A stretch of 64,000 bases of DNA from Mesorhizobium sp. GbtcB19 (GTDB lineage Bacteria; Pseudomonadota; Alphaproteobacteria; Rhizobiales; Rhizobiaceae). Positions 17,982 to 27,768 of this stretch are shown here, piece after piece. Positions within the stretch are counted from its first letter, which is position 1; each line of letters begins with the position of its first letter. A program made the translations under genes and the position numbers. The notes under the pieces are model-generated. The model did not search any database. It was not told where the DNA came from and saw nothing but the letters and a program-made list of their open reading frames with translations. The stretch lies in assembly GCF_019091085.1 (NCBI RefSeq), contig NZ_JAGXJY010000004.1, positions 124,001-188,000 on the forward strand, written 5' to 3'.

Positions 17982-18802
17982 TGAGACAGATGGCGAAAGA
18001 TCCATTCCGCACGCGCGATCACGTCCCCGAATTCGACGACATCGTAGCCGAGATCCGCCGCAGAAGCGGCGAGGCCCGGGCGAAAATCCCCATGGTCGCC
18101 GACGTGGCTTATGGAGCCGGCCATGCTGAAACCCTGGACCTCTTTTTCCCGGAAGGCAGGCGCGATCGGCTGCCGGTGCATATCTTCATCCATGGCGGCT
18201 ACTGGCGCATGTTCTCCAAGGCGGATTATTCCTATGTCGCCGAGACTGTGACCAAGGCGGGAGCGATCGCGGTCGTCCTCGGCTACGCGCTGATGCCGGC
18301 GGTGAGGATGGCCACGATCGTCGACCAGATACGTCGCGCCAGGCGGTGGGTGGGTGAACATATCGCAACGCACGGCGGCGACCCCGGCAAGTTGACCGTC
18401 AGCGGCCATTCGGCCGGCGCGCACCTCGCGACGATGCTCTTCGACGACGACAGCCGGCCATCGGGTATCAAAGGCGCGCTCCTGCTCGGCGGCATCTACG
18501 ATTTAAGGCCGTTGCAAGGTTCGTTTCTCGCTCCTGAGATCGCCATCACCGATGAGGAGGTTGAGCGGTTCTCTCCGATCAACCATGATTTCGATCCGTC
18601 CGTGCGCGTCGAGCTTGCTGTCGGGGCCAACGAAACGCCGCCTTTCCATCGGCAGGCCGCGGCCTTCGCCGAGAGGCTGCAAACGCAGGGGCTGGTCGTC
18701 TCCCGCACCAATCTTGCGGCGGCCAACCACATGAGCAGTGTTCGCGACCTTGGCTTGGCCGGCACCCAGGCCGGGCTGTTGATGGCCAGCCTGCTGGGCT
18801 AG
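17981..18802 (+). CDS. Alpha/beta hydrolase (arylformamidase-like esterase)
   Basis: 273 residues. The oxyanion motif HGGYW (65-69), nucleophile elbow SGHSAGAH (about 133-140) and C-terminal AANHMSS with the likely catalytic histidine match the hormone-sensitive-lipase/kynurenine-formamidase-like branch. It overlaps the aldehyde dehydrogenase stop by one base. No other tryptophan catabolism gene is present, so a carboxylesterase role feeding the two dehydrogenases is more plausible than kynurenine formation. Confidence 0.82.
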   Translation: MRQMAKDPFRTRDHVPEFDDIVAEIRRRSGEARAKIPMVADVAYGAGHAETLDLFFPEGRRDRLPVHIFIHGGYWRMFSKADYSYVAETVTKAGAIAVVLGYALMPAVRMATIVDQIRRARRWVGEHIATHGGDPGKLTVSGHSAGAHLATMLFDDDSRPSGIKGALLLGGIYDLRPLQGSFLAPEIAITDEEVERFSPINHDFDPSVRVELAVGANETPPFHRQAAAFAERLQTQGLVVSRTNLAAANHMSSVRDLGLAGTQAGLLMASLLG

Positions 18803-18853
18803 CCAAAGTCGAGGTTCATTGAATTCGCGCTGGCGGCGTCCTATACGTCGCCA

Positions 18854-20887
<2,034 letters not shown>

Positions 20888-20900
20888 GTCGCCGGACGGC

Positions 20901-22238
20901 TTACTCCGCTCTGTCTTTTGTCAGCCCACTTGGTGGAGGCGAAGCCTCTCGCTGCATCACGGCCGCGAAAAAACCGTCGGTGTCGTGGCGTGCGGGCGTC
21001 AGCGACAGATAGTCGGCATGGGCTGAGTTCGTCAGCTGCGGCGCGGCCTCGCGCAGCGGCACGGCGCGAAAGGCGGGATGCGCCGCAAGGAACGCGGCCA
21101 CCTGGTCTTCATTCTCCTCGGGCATTAGGGAGCATGTCGCGTAGACCAGCCGTCCGCCGGGCTTCACCAGACGCGCGGCGCTCGCAAGTATCCGGGCCTG
21201 CAACGACACGAGATTGTCCAGACCCTGTTCCTCCTGCGCGCGCCACCGCGCATCGGGATTGCGGCGCCATGTGCCGGTGCCGCTGCATGGCGCATCGACC
21301 AGCACGCGATCGAAACCACCCTTGTGGCGCTTGATCCACCGATCCGTTTCGCTGGCCAGGAGCCGCGTTTCGATATTGTGCAGACCAGCCTGCCGGAAGC
21401 GCTCGGCGCCGCGCTTCAAGCGGCCTTCCATGACGTCGCAGGCGACGACGTGGCCCCTGTTGTTCATCTGCGCCGCGATGGCCAGCGTCTTGCCGCCGGC
21501 GCCGGCGCAGAAATCCACCACGCGCTCGCCCGGCCGGGCATCGACCAGCATGGCGACAAGCTGCGAGCCCTCGTCCTGGATCTCGACCTCGCCATTCTTC
21601 AGCATCGGCAGGCTGGCCAGCGAAGGGCGTTCATGCACACGAATGCCGTAAGGCGCCATGGCCGACGGCTGCGCCCGCAAGCCAAGATCCTTCAGCGCGC
21701 CAAGCATGGCCTCGCGCGTCGACTTGATCGGATTGACGCGCAGGTCGAGCGGCGCCGGCGTCAAAAGCGCGGCCATCTCGTTGCCGAACGCTTCCTTGAA
21801 ACGGCGGCGCAGCGCATCGGCCGCCCAGGACGGGCATTCAAGCCTCACCTCGTCCGGCATGCCGGGATGGTCGAGCGTGCATCCCTGCAATTTGACCAGC
21901 AGCGCGTGCTCATGATCCGTCAGGACCGCAGGCGCGAATTTCGCGCCGTTGAACAGGCGCTCGATCTGGTCGGGCGTCTTGCCTTCCTTCAGCGTAAGCC
22001 ATGCGAGCAGCCGGTTGCGGGGCCTGTCCTCGCGCCCATGCCTGGTCAGCCACCAGCCAAGCCGCGCATGGTGCCGCAGAAGCGCATAGAGCAATTCCAG
22101 GATCTGGCCACGGTCCCTGTCGCCGACGTAACGACGGGCGCGAAACCAGGCCGAGACGACAGCATCCGCGGGACGCGCGACGCTGTCGACTTCATGCATA
22201 AGTTCGATTGTGGCTTGCAGGCGGGCGGCAGGGGTCAC
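20901..22238 (-). CDS. rsmB: 16S rRNA (cytosine-5) methyltransferase RsmB-type
   Basis: 445 residues of the RsmB/NOP2 m5C methyltransferase family. The N-terminal NusB-like helical region (1-150) precedes the catalytic domain. The SAM motif DFCAGAGGKT is at 242-251. The two catalytic cysteines are C318 (VDAPCSGTG) and C369 (ATCSLMPEEN). The last 14 residues (from ASPPPSG) read through GC-rich palindrome-like sequence and look like a lineage-specific extension. Before the cassette at 22.4-26.1 kb arrived, the SDR gene now at 26106 was probably its immediate upstream neighbour (inference from the remnant at 22311). Confidence 0.9.
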   Translation of the reverse strand: MTPAARLQATIELMHEVDSVARPADAVVSAWFRARRYVGDRDRGQILELLYALLRHHARLGWWLTRHGREDRPRNRLLAWLTLKEGKTPDQIERLFNGAKFAPAVLTDHEHALLVKLQGCTLDHPGMPDEVRLECPSWAADALRRRFKEAFGNEMAALLTPAPLDLRVNPIKSTREAMLGALKDLGLRAQPSAMAPYGIRVHERPSLASLPMLKNGEVEIQDEGSQLVAMLVDARPGERVVDFCAGAGGKTLAIAAQMNNRGHVVACDVMEGRLKRGAERFRQAGLHNIETRLLASETDRWIKRHKGGFDRVLVDAPCSGTGTWRRNPDARWRAQEEQGLDNLVSLQARILASAARLVKPGGRLVYATCSLMPEENEDQVAAFLAAHPAFRAVPLREAAPQLTNSAHADYLSLTPARHDTDGFFAAVMQREASPPPSGLTKDRAE

Positions 22239-22310
22239 GGAACGGCGATCAGGCTCGAAAAAACGCCTCTATAGTCGACAGAACCGCTCCTGACCATTGT
22301 TCGCGCGCCG

Positions 22311-22376
22311 TTACCCCTTCCGTTCCTGCAGGATGTTGCCGCCATCCACCACTAGGACGGCGCCGTTGATATAGCT
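22311..22376 (-). pseudogene. Orphan 3' end of an SDR gene (duplicate of 26106-26171)
   Basis: Read on the minus strand, this 66-bp piece encodes SYINGAVLVVDGGNILQERKG and a TAA stop, the last 21 residues of the intact SDR at 26106-26867. Only 7 of 66 bases differ: five third-codon-position changes that are silent, a stop TAA against TGA, and one Val-to-Ile change. Homology ends abruptly after the AGC-TAT codons. No other part of an SDR is present in the 245-bp gap 22239-22483, and I see nothing else coding in that gap. Confidence 0.85.
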
Positions 22377-22483
22377 GGCACAGCTTCAGCGCTGGGATCA
22401 GACATTAGGCTGCGCCGGTTGGTGGTCAAAAGAAAATCGCGGAGCAGGTGACACAACGCGCTGGTGTCGGCTACTTTCAGTAG

Positions 22484-23065
22484 GTGAACCTCGCACTTCG
22501 TCGCATCGTCCTCATCGTCGCGCTGCTCAACCTCGCCTATTTCGGGATCGAGTTTGCTGTGGCGCTCGCCATCGGCTCAGTGTCGCTGTTCGCCGACAGC
22601 ATCGATTTTCTGGAAGATGCTTCTGTGAATCTTCTTATCCTGTTCGCACTTGGCTGGTCCGTGCGCTCCCGCGCCCGGGTTGGAATGGCATTGGCGCTCA
22701 TCCTTCTCGTACCGGGCCTGGCTACGCTGTGGACGGCGTGGGAGAAGTTCAACCAGCCCATACCGCCGCAGCCGATCGCCTTGAGTTTGGCGGGGCTTGG
22801 CGCTCTCGCCGTCAATCTGTCCTGCGCCTACATGCTTGCTGCCTACCGTCATCACAGCGGCAGCCTCACAAAGGCTGCCTTCCTCTCCGCCCGCAACGAT
22901 GCCATTGCCAACATCGCCATTGTCGTCGCCGGGGCGGTGACGGCCTTCTTGTGGCAATCGGCATGGCCAGATTTGATCGTGGGGCTGGGCATCGCCGCGA
23001 TGAACGCTGATGCGGCACGCGAGGTGTGGATAGCGGCGCGGGAAGAACACCGAGCCGAGGCTTAG
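22484..23065 (+). CDS. Small cation transporter of the CDF (cation diffusion facilitator) type
   Basis: 193 residues with about five transmembrane segments and no C-terminal cytoplasmic domain. TM2 carries ADSIDFLEDA (D38, D41, D45) and TM5 carries ARNDAIANI (D139, N143), the paired acidic sites that bind metal in CDF exporters. The start is a GTG directly after an in-frame stop, with a poor ribosome site. A true N-terminus may have been lost when the cassette was joined here, although the first helix is complete. It converges with the merR gene. A zinc, cadmium, cobalt or similar metal substrate is inferred. Confidence 0.72.
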   Translation: MNLALRRIVLIVALLNLAYFGIEFAVALAIGSVSLFADSIDFLEDASVNLLILFALGWSVRSRARVGMALALILLVPGLATLWTAWEKFNQPIPPQPIALSLAGLGALAVNLSCAYMLAAYRHHSGSLTKAAFLSARNDAIANIAIVVAGAVTAFLWQSAWPDLIVGLGIAAMNADAAREVWIAAREEHRAEA

Positions 23066-23235
23066 TTCGTCAGACCTCGACCGATATGTCCGGCCGAATA
23101 CCGCAGCCGATGCAGGCGACGCCGCTGACTTCATCATCGGCGTCGTCGCGCCGCTGCTAAGGGCAGTTGCTTGCTGCGATCCTGGCCCTGACGGTATGGA
23201 ACCACAGCTAGCAGGCTTCGCGGGACAGTTGGTTC

Positions 23236-23679
23236 TTATCCGCAGCAGCCTCCCTTGGCCGGTACGGCCATGTCTTTGAAGATGACGCAATCCTGGCCGG
23301 GACCGCCGGCACAGGCGGCATTGCAGCGCGTGACAAAGCCCTCCAACCGGCGTTCGAGCGAGCGCAGTTCAGCTAGCTTCTGGCGCACCTCGTCAAGATG
23401 CCTCTGAGCAATGTCGCGCGTTTCCACGCAGTCGCGGTCGGTGCTGATCGATAGCTCCAGCAATACGCGCACCTGATCTATGCCGAAGCCGAAGTCCCGG
23501 CACTGCTTGATGAACGTCAGCCGGCCCAGATCGTCGTCGTCATAGGTGCGCTGACCTCCGGCCGTGCGAGGAGCGGGAGGCAACAAGCCGATTTCCTCGT
23601 AGTAGCGGATTGTGGGTGTGCTGACACCCGCAGCCTTGGCGAGCGCCCCGATGGTGAACACGCGGACGTGAAGGTTCAT
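23236..23679 (-). CDS. MerR-family metal-responsive regulator
   Basis: 147 residues. The winged helix (FTIGALAKAAGVSTPTIRYYEEIGLL) is followed by a dimerisation helix. The C-terminal metal loop region is rich in cysteine: C119, C123, C131 and a terminal C145-C146, plus C84 at the start of the dimerisation helix. This resembles the CadR/ZntR/PbrR branch. The ATG at 23677-23679 has AAGGAG 8 bases upstream; an earlier in-frame start lies inside the operator. It is divergent from the membrane-protein operon and controls it through the overlapping promoter at 23693-23723. Confidence 0.85.
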   Translation of the reverse strand: MNLHVRVFTIGALAKAAGVSTPTIRYYEEIGLLPPAPRTAGGQRTYDDDDLGRLTFIKQCRDFGFGIDQVRVLLELSISTDRDCVETRDIAQRHLDEVRQKLAELRSLERRLEGFVTRCNAACAGGPGQDCVIFKDMAVPAKGGCCG

Positions 23680-23692
23680 CGCAAAATACTCC

Positions 23693-23723
23693 TTGAACCT
23701 CAAGTTACTTGAAGGAGTACGCT
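23693..23723 (+). promoter_or_regulatory. MerR-type promoter/operator with 19-bp spacer
   Basis: The -35 TTGAAC (23693-23698) and -10 TACGCT (23718-23723) are separated by exactly 19 bases, the overlong spacing that MerR activators correct by DNA distortion. The spacer holds the dyad CCT-CAAGT-T-ACTTGA-AGG (23698-23715). Transcription runs right into the membrane-protein/thioredoxin/CcdA operon and should start near 23730. Confidence 0.7.
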
Positions 23724-23756
23724 ATCTTCGTTCTGGTGGGAAGGACGATTTTGTTG

Positions 23757-24323
23757 ATGGGTTTTTTCGCAAATCGCGTCGCCCTCGTCCGTTGGACGTC
23801 GGCGATGCTGGCGATCTCGGCGCTTCTCTTCGCCGCCGCCGTCTTGATGGAAGGGAGCGGGCATCGGGAGCCCGCCAGCGCCGGCATGGCCGCGCACGAC
23901 GAAGCCGCCGAGACCCAAGAAACGAGCGGCCATGATGAAGCGGCTGAGAGTTCGGCTGCGAAACAAGGTGGTGACAGCGCCAAGGTCGGCGAAACGGGCA
24001 GTCACGCCGAACAAACGATCCTTGGCATCAATCTTGAAACTCCCTGGCTGGTATGGGGGTTCGTGGGTGTTTCGATCATGCTCGCCGCCGCCGTTCTGAG
24101 GCTTGGCAGAGCGGCCCTCGCGCTGGCCATTCTGCTGGCCGGTGCCGCGGCAATTCTCGACGGCCGCGAGGTCTTCCTGCAACTCGCTCGGGCTAACGCA
24201 AGCGTGGCGAGCCTGGCAGCGCTGACAGCCTTCGCTCACGCTGCGGTTGTCGTCCTGGCCGTGTTGGCTTGGCTGGCTGCTTCCAACCACGCCGATCCGG
24301 CAACAGGGAGAGATACCCAATGA
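23757..24323 (+). CDS. Membrane protein with acidic/His-containing periplasmic linker (unknown family)
   Basis: 188 residues. One helix spans residues 12-31. A hydrophilic linker of about 55 residues follows (EGSGHREPAS... HDEAAETQETSGHDEAAE), rich in Glu, Asp and His and plausible as a soft metal-binding segment. Three helices follow (about 80-102, 104-120, 138-160). I do not recognise a named family. The frame is open back to 23709, but that lies inside the MerR promoter, so a start at ATG 23757 (or TTG 23751/23754, with GGAAGGA upstream) is required. The stop overlaps the next ATG (ATGA). It is the first gene of the MerR-controlled operon. Confidence 0.65.
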   Translation: MGFFANRVALVRWTSAMLAISALLFAAAVLMEGSGHREPASAGMAAHDEAAETQETSGHDEAAESSAAKQGGDSAKVGETGSHAEQTILGINLETPWLVWGFVGVSIMLAAAVLRLGRAALALAILLAGAAAILDGREVFLQLARANASVASLAALTAFAHAAVVVLAVLAWLAASNHADPATGRDTQ

Positions 24324-24930
24324 ACATTGACAAGGCGACCACAGGCGCCAGCCTCTTTCTGGTGGCCTGCGCGGTGTGCTGCGCCCCCCTGATTGCGCCG
24401 CCGATTGTCGCCGCCATCGCGGCTGGCGGCGTCGGCTTGGCATTGGTCGGCCAGCTTGGCCTGACTTTAGTAGTGTCGCCGCCGGCGGGCTTTATCTTCT
24501 CTCGCGCCGCAAGGCCGCGCCCGACGCCACGTTTCAGTCACTGATGGCACAAGGCGAGTGCGGCTGCGGACCATCTTGCGCCTCTGCGGCCGAGAACGAT
24601 GCCCTGTCGATCGCCTGCACTCTTGGCGCCTCAGATCTCAAGGAGCGTGTTGCCGGTATTCGCGCGTTGGCCAGTCGGTCGCTGCATCGCGCCGATCGCA
24701 CGCCGCTGTCACTCGAACTCACCTATGGGTCCGAGGCGCTGGAAGAGGTCACGGATTTGATGCGCAAGGAACAAGCCTGCTGCGCGTTCCTCACCTTTGA
24801 TCTGAAGACCAACTCTCGCGAAGTGATCCTCACCATCACCGCGCCCTCGGAAGCCGGCGAAGCAGCCGACCTCTTGTTCGACCACTTCGCCCCCGAACTC
24901 GCCGCTTCAAACGTCAAGGAGATCGCATAA
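24320..24930 (+). pseudogene. Membrane/cysteine-rich protein, apparently frameshifted near 24470-24485
   Basis: The first frame (24320-24544, 74 codons) gives a hydrophobic ACAVCCAPLIAPPIVAAIAAG helix hairpin that should continue into a second helix. From about 24472 the sensible continuation (AAGGLYLLSRRKAAPDATFQ, then GECGCGPSC and EQACCAFLTFDL) is in the -1 frame and runs to 24930. One lost or gained base joins them into a protein of about 200 residues with cysteine pairs suited to metal relay. Alternatively the stop TGA at 24542-24544 overlaps an ATG at 24544, so a separate 128-residue cytosolic protein could be reinitiated. The family is not recognised. Confidence 0.6.
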
Positions 24931-24931
24931 C

Positions 24932-25321
24932 ATGCAACGTCGTCACTTTCTGATCATCTCGGCGGCTGCTTGTATAACCGCCGCTGTCCGCCCGGCGATG
25001 GGCCACAATGGCGACGAAATCATTCCCGGCTTCGACAAGGCGCTGAAGGCCGGTGGCCCCGCGATGATCCACGTGACGGCGCCATGGTGCGAGGTGTGCC
25101 AGGCGCAAAAGCCGATAGTGGCGGCGCTGCTGGCGTCGCCGGACTTCAAGACCATGAAGAAGTTCGATGTCGACTTCGACACGCAAAAGGAAATCCTGGC
25201 TCGCTACCGTGTGCAGATGCAAAGCACGATGATCGTCTACAAGGGCGGAAAGGAGGTCGACAGGCAAACCGGGCAAACCGACCCGGCGGTGATCGAAGCG
25301 CTGCTGCGCGAGGCGCTTTGA
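24932..25321 (+). CDS. Exported thioredoxin-fold protein
   Basis: 129 residues. The N-terminal signal sequence (MQRRHFLIISAAACITAAV, with Tat-like arginines) should deliver it to the periplasm. The thioredoxin domain has active site WCEVC (C53, C56), the MKKFDVDFD strand and a cis-Pro-equivalent QMQSTMIVYKGG (Thr in place of Pro before the strand). It begins one base after the preceding frame and ends one base before ccdA. Electron supply from the adjacent CcdA protein is the obvious partnership, giving a periplasmic reductase for a metal-binding or oxidised target. Confidence 0.83.
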   Translation: MQRRHFLIISAAACITAAVRPAMGHNGDEIIPGFDKALKAGGPAMIHVTAPWCEVCQAQKPIVAALLASPDFKTMKKFDVDFDTQKEILARYRVQMQSTMIVYKGGKEVDRQTGQTDPAVIEALLREAL

Positions 25322-25322
25322 C

Positions 25323-26030
25323 ATGCTGCTCGCCTTGCTTGCCGGCGTTCTGTCGATCCTCTCGCCCTGCGTGCTGCCTTTGCTCCCAGTCGTTCTGACC
25401 GGCGCGGTGGCTGAACATCGGCTGGCACCGTTGGCCCTGGCGGCCGGCGTCGCGGTCTCCTTCACGTCGATAGGCGTCTTCGTCGCAACAGTCGGGTTCT
25501 CAATCGGCCTCGATATGACGGTCTTTCGCGTGGCTGCCGCAGTGCTGCTGGTCTTGTTCGGCGCTATCCTTCTCGTACCGCGTTTCCAGACGCAGTTCGC
25601 GACGGCGGCTGGCCCGGTGAGCAACTGGACGCAAAGCCGTTTTGGCGGGTTCTCCACCTCAGGCATACCAGGTCAGTTCGGCGTCGGGCTGCTGCTCGGC
25701 GCGGTCTGGACGCCCTGTGTCGGGCCGACCCTCGGCGCGGCCTCCATCATGGCCGCGCGCGGCGAGAACCTCGGTTCCGTGATTCTCACGATGCTCGCTT
25801 TCGGCATTGGCACGTCATTGCCGCTGCTGGTTCTGGCCCTGATGTCCCGCGAAGCATTGCTGCGTTGGCGCGGTCGAATGCTCAGTGCATCCAACGGCAT
25901 CAAAATGGCCCTCGGCGCGCTGCTTGTCGCGGCCGGCGTGATGACGCTTTCCGGATTCGACCGGACAATACAAATCAGTCTTGAACATGCATTGCCGGAT
26001 TGGCTGGTGGCCGTCACCACGAGCCTGTGA
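25323..26030 (+). CDS. CcdA-type thiol-disulfide transmembrane transporter
   Basis: 235 residues with about six transmembrane helices. The redox cysteines sit in the family motifs SPCVLP (C16) and TPCVGP (C132). CcdA/DsbD-beta proteins carry electrons from cytosolic thioredoxin across the membrane. The preceding gene gives a periplasmic acceptor, and the whole operon lies under a MerR promoter. A role in metal or thiol stress is more likely than cytochrome c maturation, since no ccm genes are near. Confidence 0.88.
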   Translation: MLLALLAGVLSILSPCVLPLLPVVLTGAVAEHRLAPLALAAGVAVSFTSIGVFVATVGFSIGLDMTVFRVAAAVLLVLFGAILLVPRFQTQFATAAGPVSNWTQSRFGGFSTSGIPGQFGVGLLLGAVWTPCVGPTLGAASIMAARGENLGSVILTMLAFGIGTSLPLLVLALMSREALLRWRGRMLSASNGIKMALGALLVAAGVMTLSGFDRTIQISLEHALPDWLVAVTTSL

Positions 26031-26105
26031 CCGGTTCGCACAGCACGGCTATCATCTTCCTCTCGTCCTTACCCTGCAGCGACCGGACTCGCCGAGATCG
26101 CGGGG

Positions 26106-26171
26106 TCAGCCCTTGCGCTCCTGCAGGATGTTGCCGCCATCCACGACGAGGACGGCGCCGTTGACATAGCT
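26106..26171 (-). repeat. SDR 3'-end repeat, intact-gene copy
   Basis: This is the 66-bp partner of 22311-22376, in direct orientation and about 89% identical. The 3.7 kb between the two copies (22377-26105) is the cation transporter/MerR/thioredoxin/CcdA cassette. Confidence 0.85.
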
Positions 26172-26867
26172 CGCGGCGTCCGATGCCAGGAACAGCACCG
26201 CGGCCGCGACTTCCGCGGGGCTGCCGGCGCGGCCGAGCGGCGTGTTGCGGGCGGCGGCGAGTTCCTCCGGCGTCGAGGCGCCGGTCGCGATCCAGCCCGG
26301 CGCGACCGCGTTGACGGTAACGCCGCTGCGGCCGACCTCAAGCGCAAGCGCGTGCGTCAGCCCGATCATGCCGGCCTTGGCCGCGGAATAAGCGGCCTCG
26401 CCTTCGTTGGACACGTAAGGCCCGGTCACCGAGGCCATGTTGACGACGCGCCCATGGCCGCGCCGCACCATGCCGGCCAGAAATCCGCGCGTGCTCAAGA
26501 ACGCGGTCTTCAGGCTGACATCGATGCCGCGGTCCCAGTCGCTTTCGCTGAGATCGACGAACCGCCGCTGCAGCGCCGGCTGCGCGACAGTCCCCATCCC
26601 GGCATTGTTGACGAGAATGTCGATCTCGCCGGCATCGGAGCGCAGCCGCTCGACATCGCCTGAAAGCGTCAGGTCGGTCACCGAGGCGCGGACATCGAGC
26701 CCCTCCGCCCGCAATTCCACCGCACGTTGCTCGACGCGCGCGGACGAGGCGGTGATGACGACCGAAAGACCGGCCTCGCCCAGCGCCCGCGCCGTCGCAA
26801 TGCCGATGCCGTCGGCGGCGCCCGCGCCGGTCACCAGCGCCCTGCGCGATTTGCCAAACACGATCAT
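26106..26867 (-). CDS. Short-chain dehydrogenase/reductase (SDR), first of two
   Basis: 253 residues of the classical SDR fold. It shows a cofactor motif TGAGAADGIG, NNAG at about residues 88-91, catalytic Tyr-Lys in YSAAKAG and PGWIATG after it. The frame extends 67 codons upstream, but that overlaps the preceding SDR gene and is not SDR-like, so the ATG at 26865-26867 (GGAG leader) is chosen. It follows the other SDR by 16 bp. Its last 66 bp are duplicated at 22311-22376 on the far side of the metal cassette. The substrate is unknown; sugar or 3-oxoacyl type. Confidence 0.88.
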   Translation of the reverse strand: MIVFGKSRRALVTGAGAADGIGIATARALGEAGLSVVITASSARVEQRAVELRAEGLDVRASVTDLTLSGDVERLRSDAGEIDILVNNAGMGTVAQPALQRRFVDLSESDWDRGIDVSLKTAFLSTRGFLAGMVRRGHGRVVNMASVTGPYVSNEGEAAYSAAKAGMIGLTHALALEVGRSGVTVNAVAPGWIATGASTPEELAAARNTPLGRAGSPAEVAAAVLFLASDAASYVNGAVLVVDGGNILQERKG

Positions 26868-26883
26868 CTCCGCTCCACGAGGT

Positions 26884-27654
26884 TCAGTAGCCGGCGCTGA
26901 CGCCGAAATCGATCGAAAGCGCGGCCCCGGTGATCGGCGCCGCGCCCGGCTGGCAAAGATAGTGGATGAAGGATGCGATCTCCTCCACCTGGATGAACCT
27001 TGCTCTGTCGCCTTGCGGATAGTGCCCCAGAAGCCGGCGCTTGTAGCCGTCGGGATCGTCGCCGCCATAGGTGCTGGCCTGGTATTCGATCATCGGCGTC
27101 GCCGTGTCGCCGGGGCACACGGCATTGACCCTGATGCCTTGCGGGGCGAGTTCCAGCGCGAGCGCCTTGGTCAAAAGCACCAGCCCGCCCTTCGAGGCGC
27201 AATAGACGGAAGCCCCATTGTTGCCGACGATGCCGGCATCGGAGGCGATGTTGACGATCACGCCTTGCGCCGCCGCCAGATGCGGAATGGCCGCCGAGAT
27301 CAGGAAGAAGGCGCCCTTGAGATTGACATCCAGCACCAGATCCCACTGCTCTTCCGCGACCTCGTTCGCCGGTCCCTCGAGCCAGACTCCGGCGGCGTTG
27401 ACGAGTACGTTCATGCCGCCGCCCCAGTCCCTGGCCTTGCCCACCACCTCGCGGCAGGCGGCAACGGAGCGGATATCGAGCGGCAGACCGATCGCATCTG
27501 CGCCGGTCGCGGCAATCTTCGCCACGGCGGCGTCGAGCCGGGGGCCTGGAAGATCGGCAAGCGCGATCCGCTCACCGTCAGCCGCGAAGCGCAGCCCGGT
27601 CGCCAGGCCCATGCCCCCGGCGCCGCCAGCGATCAGAACCGTCCTGCCAGCCAT
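26884..27654 (-). CDS. Short-chain dehydrogenase/reductase (SDR), second of two
   Basis: 256 residues. The cofactor motif GGAGGMG (10-16), NAAG near residue 86, and the catalytic Ser-Tyr-Lys set in NIASDAG and YCASKGG are present. D34 after the second strand (ALADLPG) favours NAD over NADP. It is upstream of and probably co-transcribed with the other SDR. The pair could interconvert a hydroxy acid or sugar; there is no further pathway clue next to it. Confidence 0.88.
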   Translation of the reverse strand: MAGRTVLIAGGAGGMGLATGLRFAADGERIALADLPGPRLDAAVAKIAATGADAIGLPLDIRSVAACREVVGKARDWGGGMNVLVNAAGVWLEGPANEVAEEQWDLVLDVNLKGAFFLISAAIPHLAAAQGVIVNIASDAGIVGNNGASVYCASKGGLVLLTKALALELAPQGIRVNAVCPGDTATPMIEYQASTYGGDDPDGYKRRLLGHYPQGDRARFIQVEEIASFIHYLCQPGAAPITGAALSIDFGVSAGY

Positions 27655-27768
27655 GCGATAACCTCCATGAAACGCAGCTCGGCAAAGGCAACCACGTCAT
27701 TGGGCCATGTCGCATGGATCAGCCCGACAAAACAATGATCTCAGCAGCTTCGCCTGGGCCGCTCGCCA

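Noticed and set aside
20901..20945. C-terminal tail of RsmB as a mobile intergenic repeat insertion
   Set aside because: The tail contains a small GAGGC-TTC-GCCTC hairpin and is Pro/Ser-rich, but no second copy was found in the window, so insertion cannot be shown.
23066..23235. Possible gene between the CDF-like transporter and merR
   Set aside because: The 170-bp gap has no frame with a ribosome site or recognisable protein. It is only convergent intergenic DNA, possibly degraded cassette sequence.
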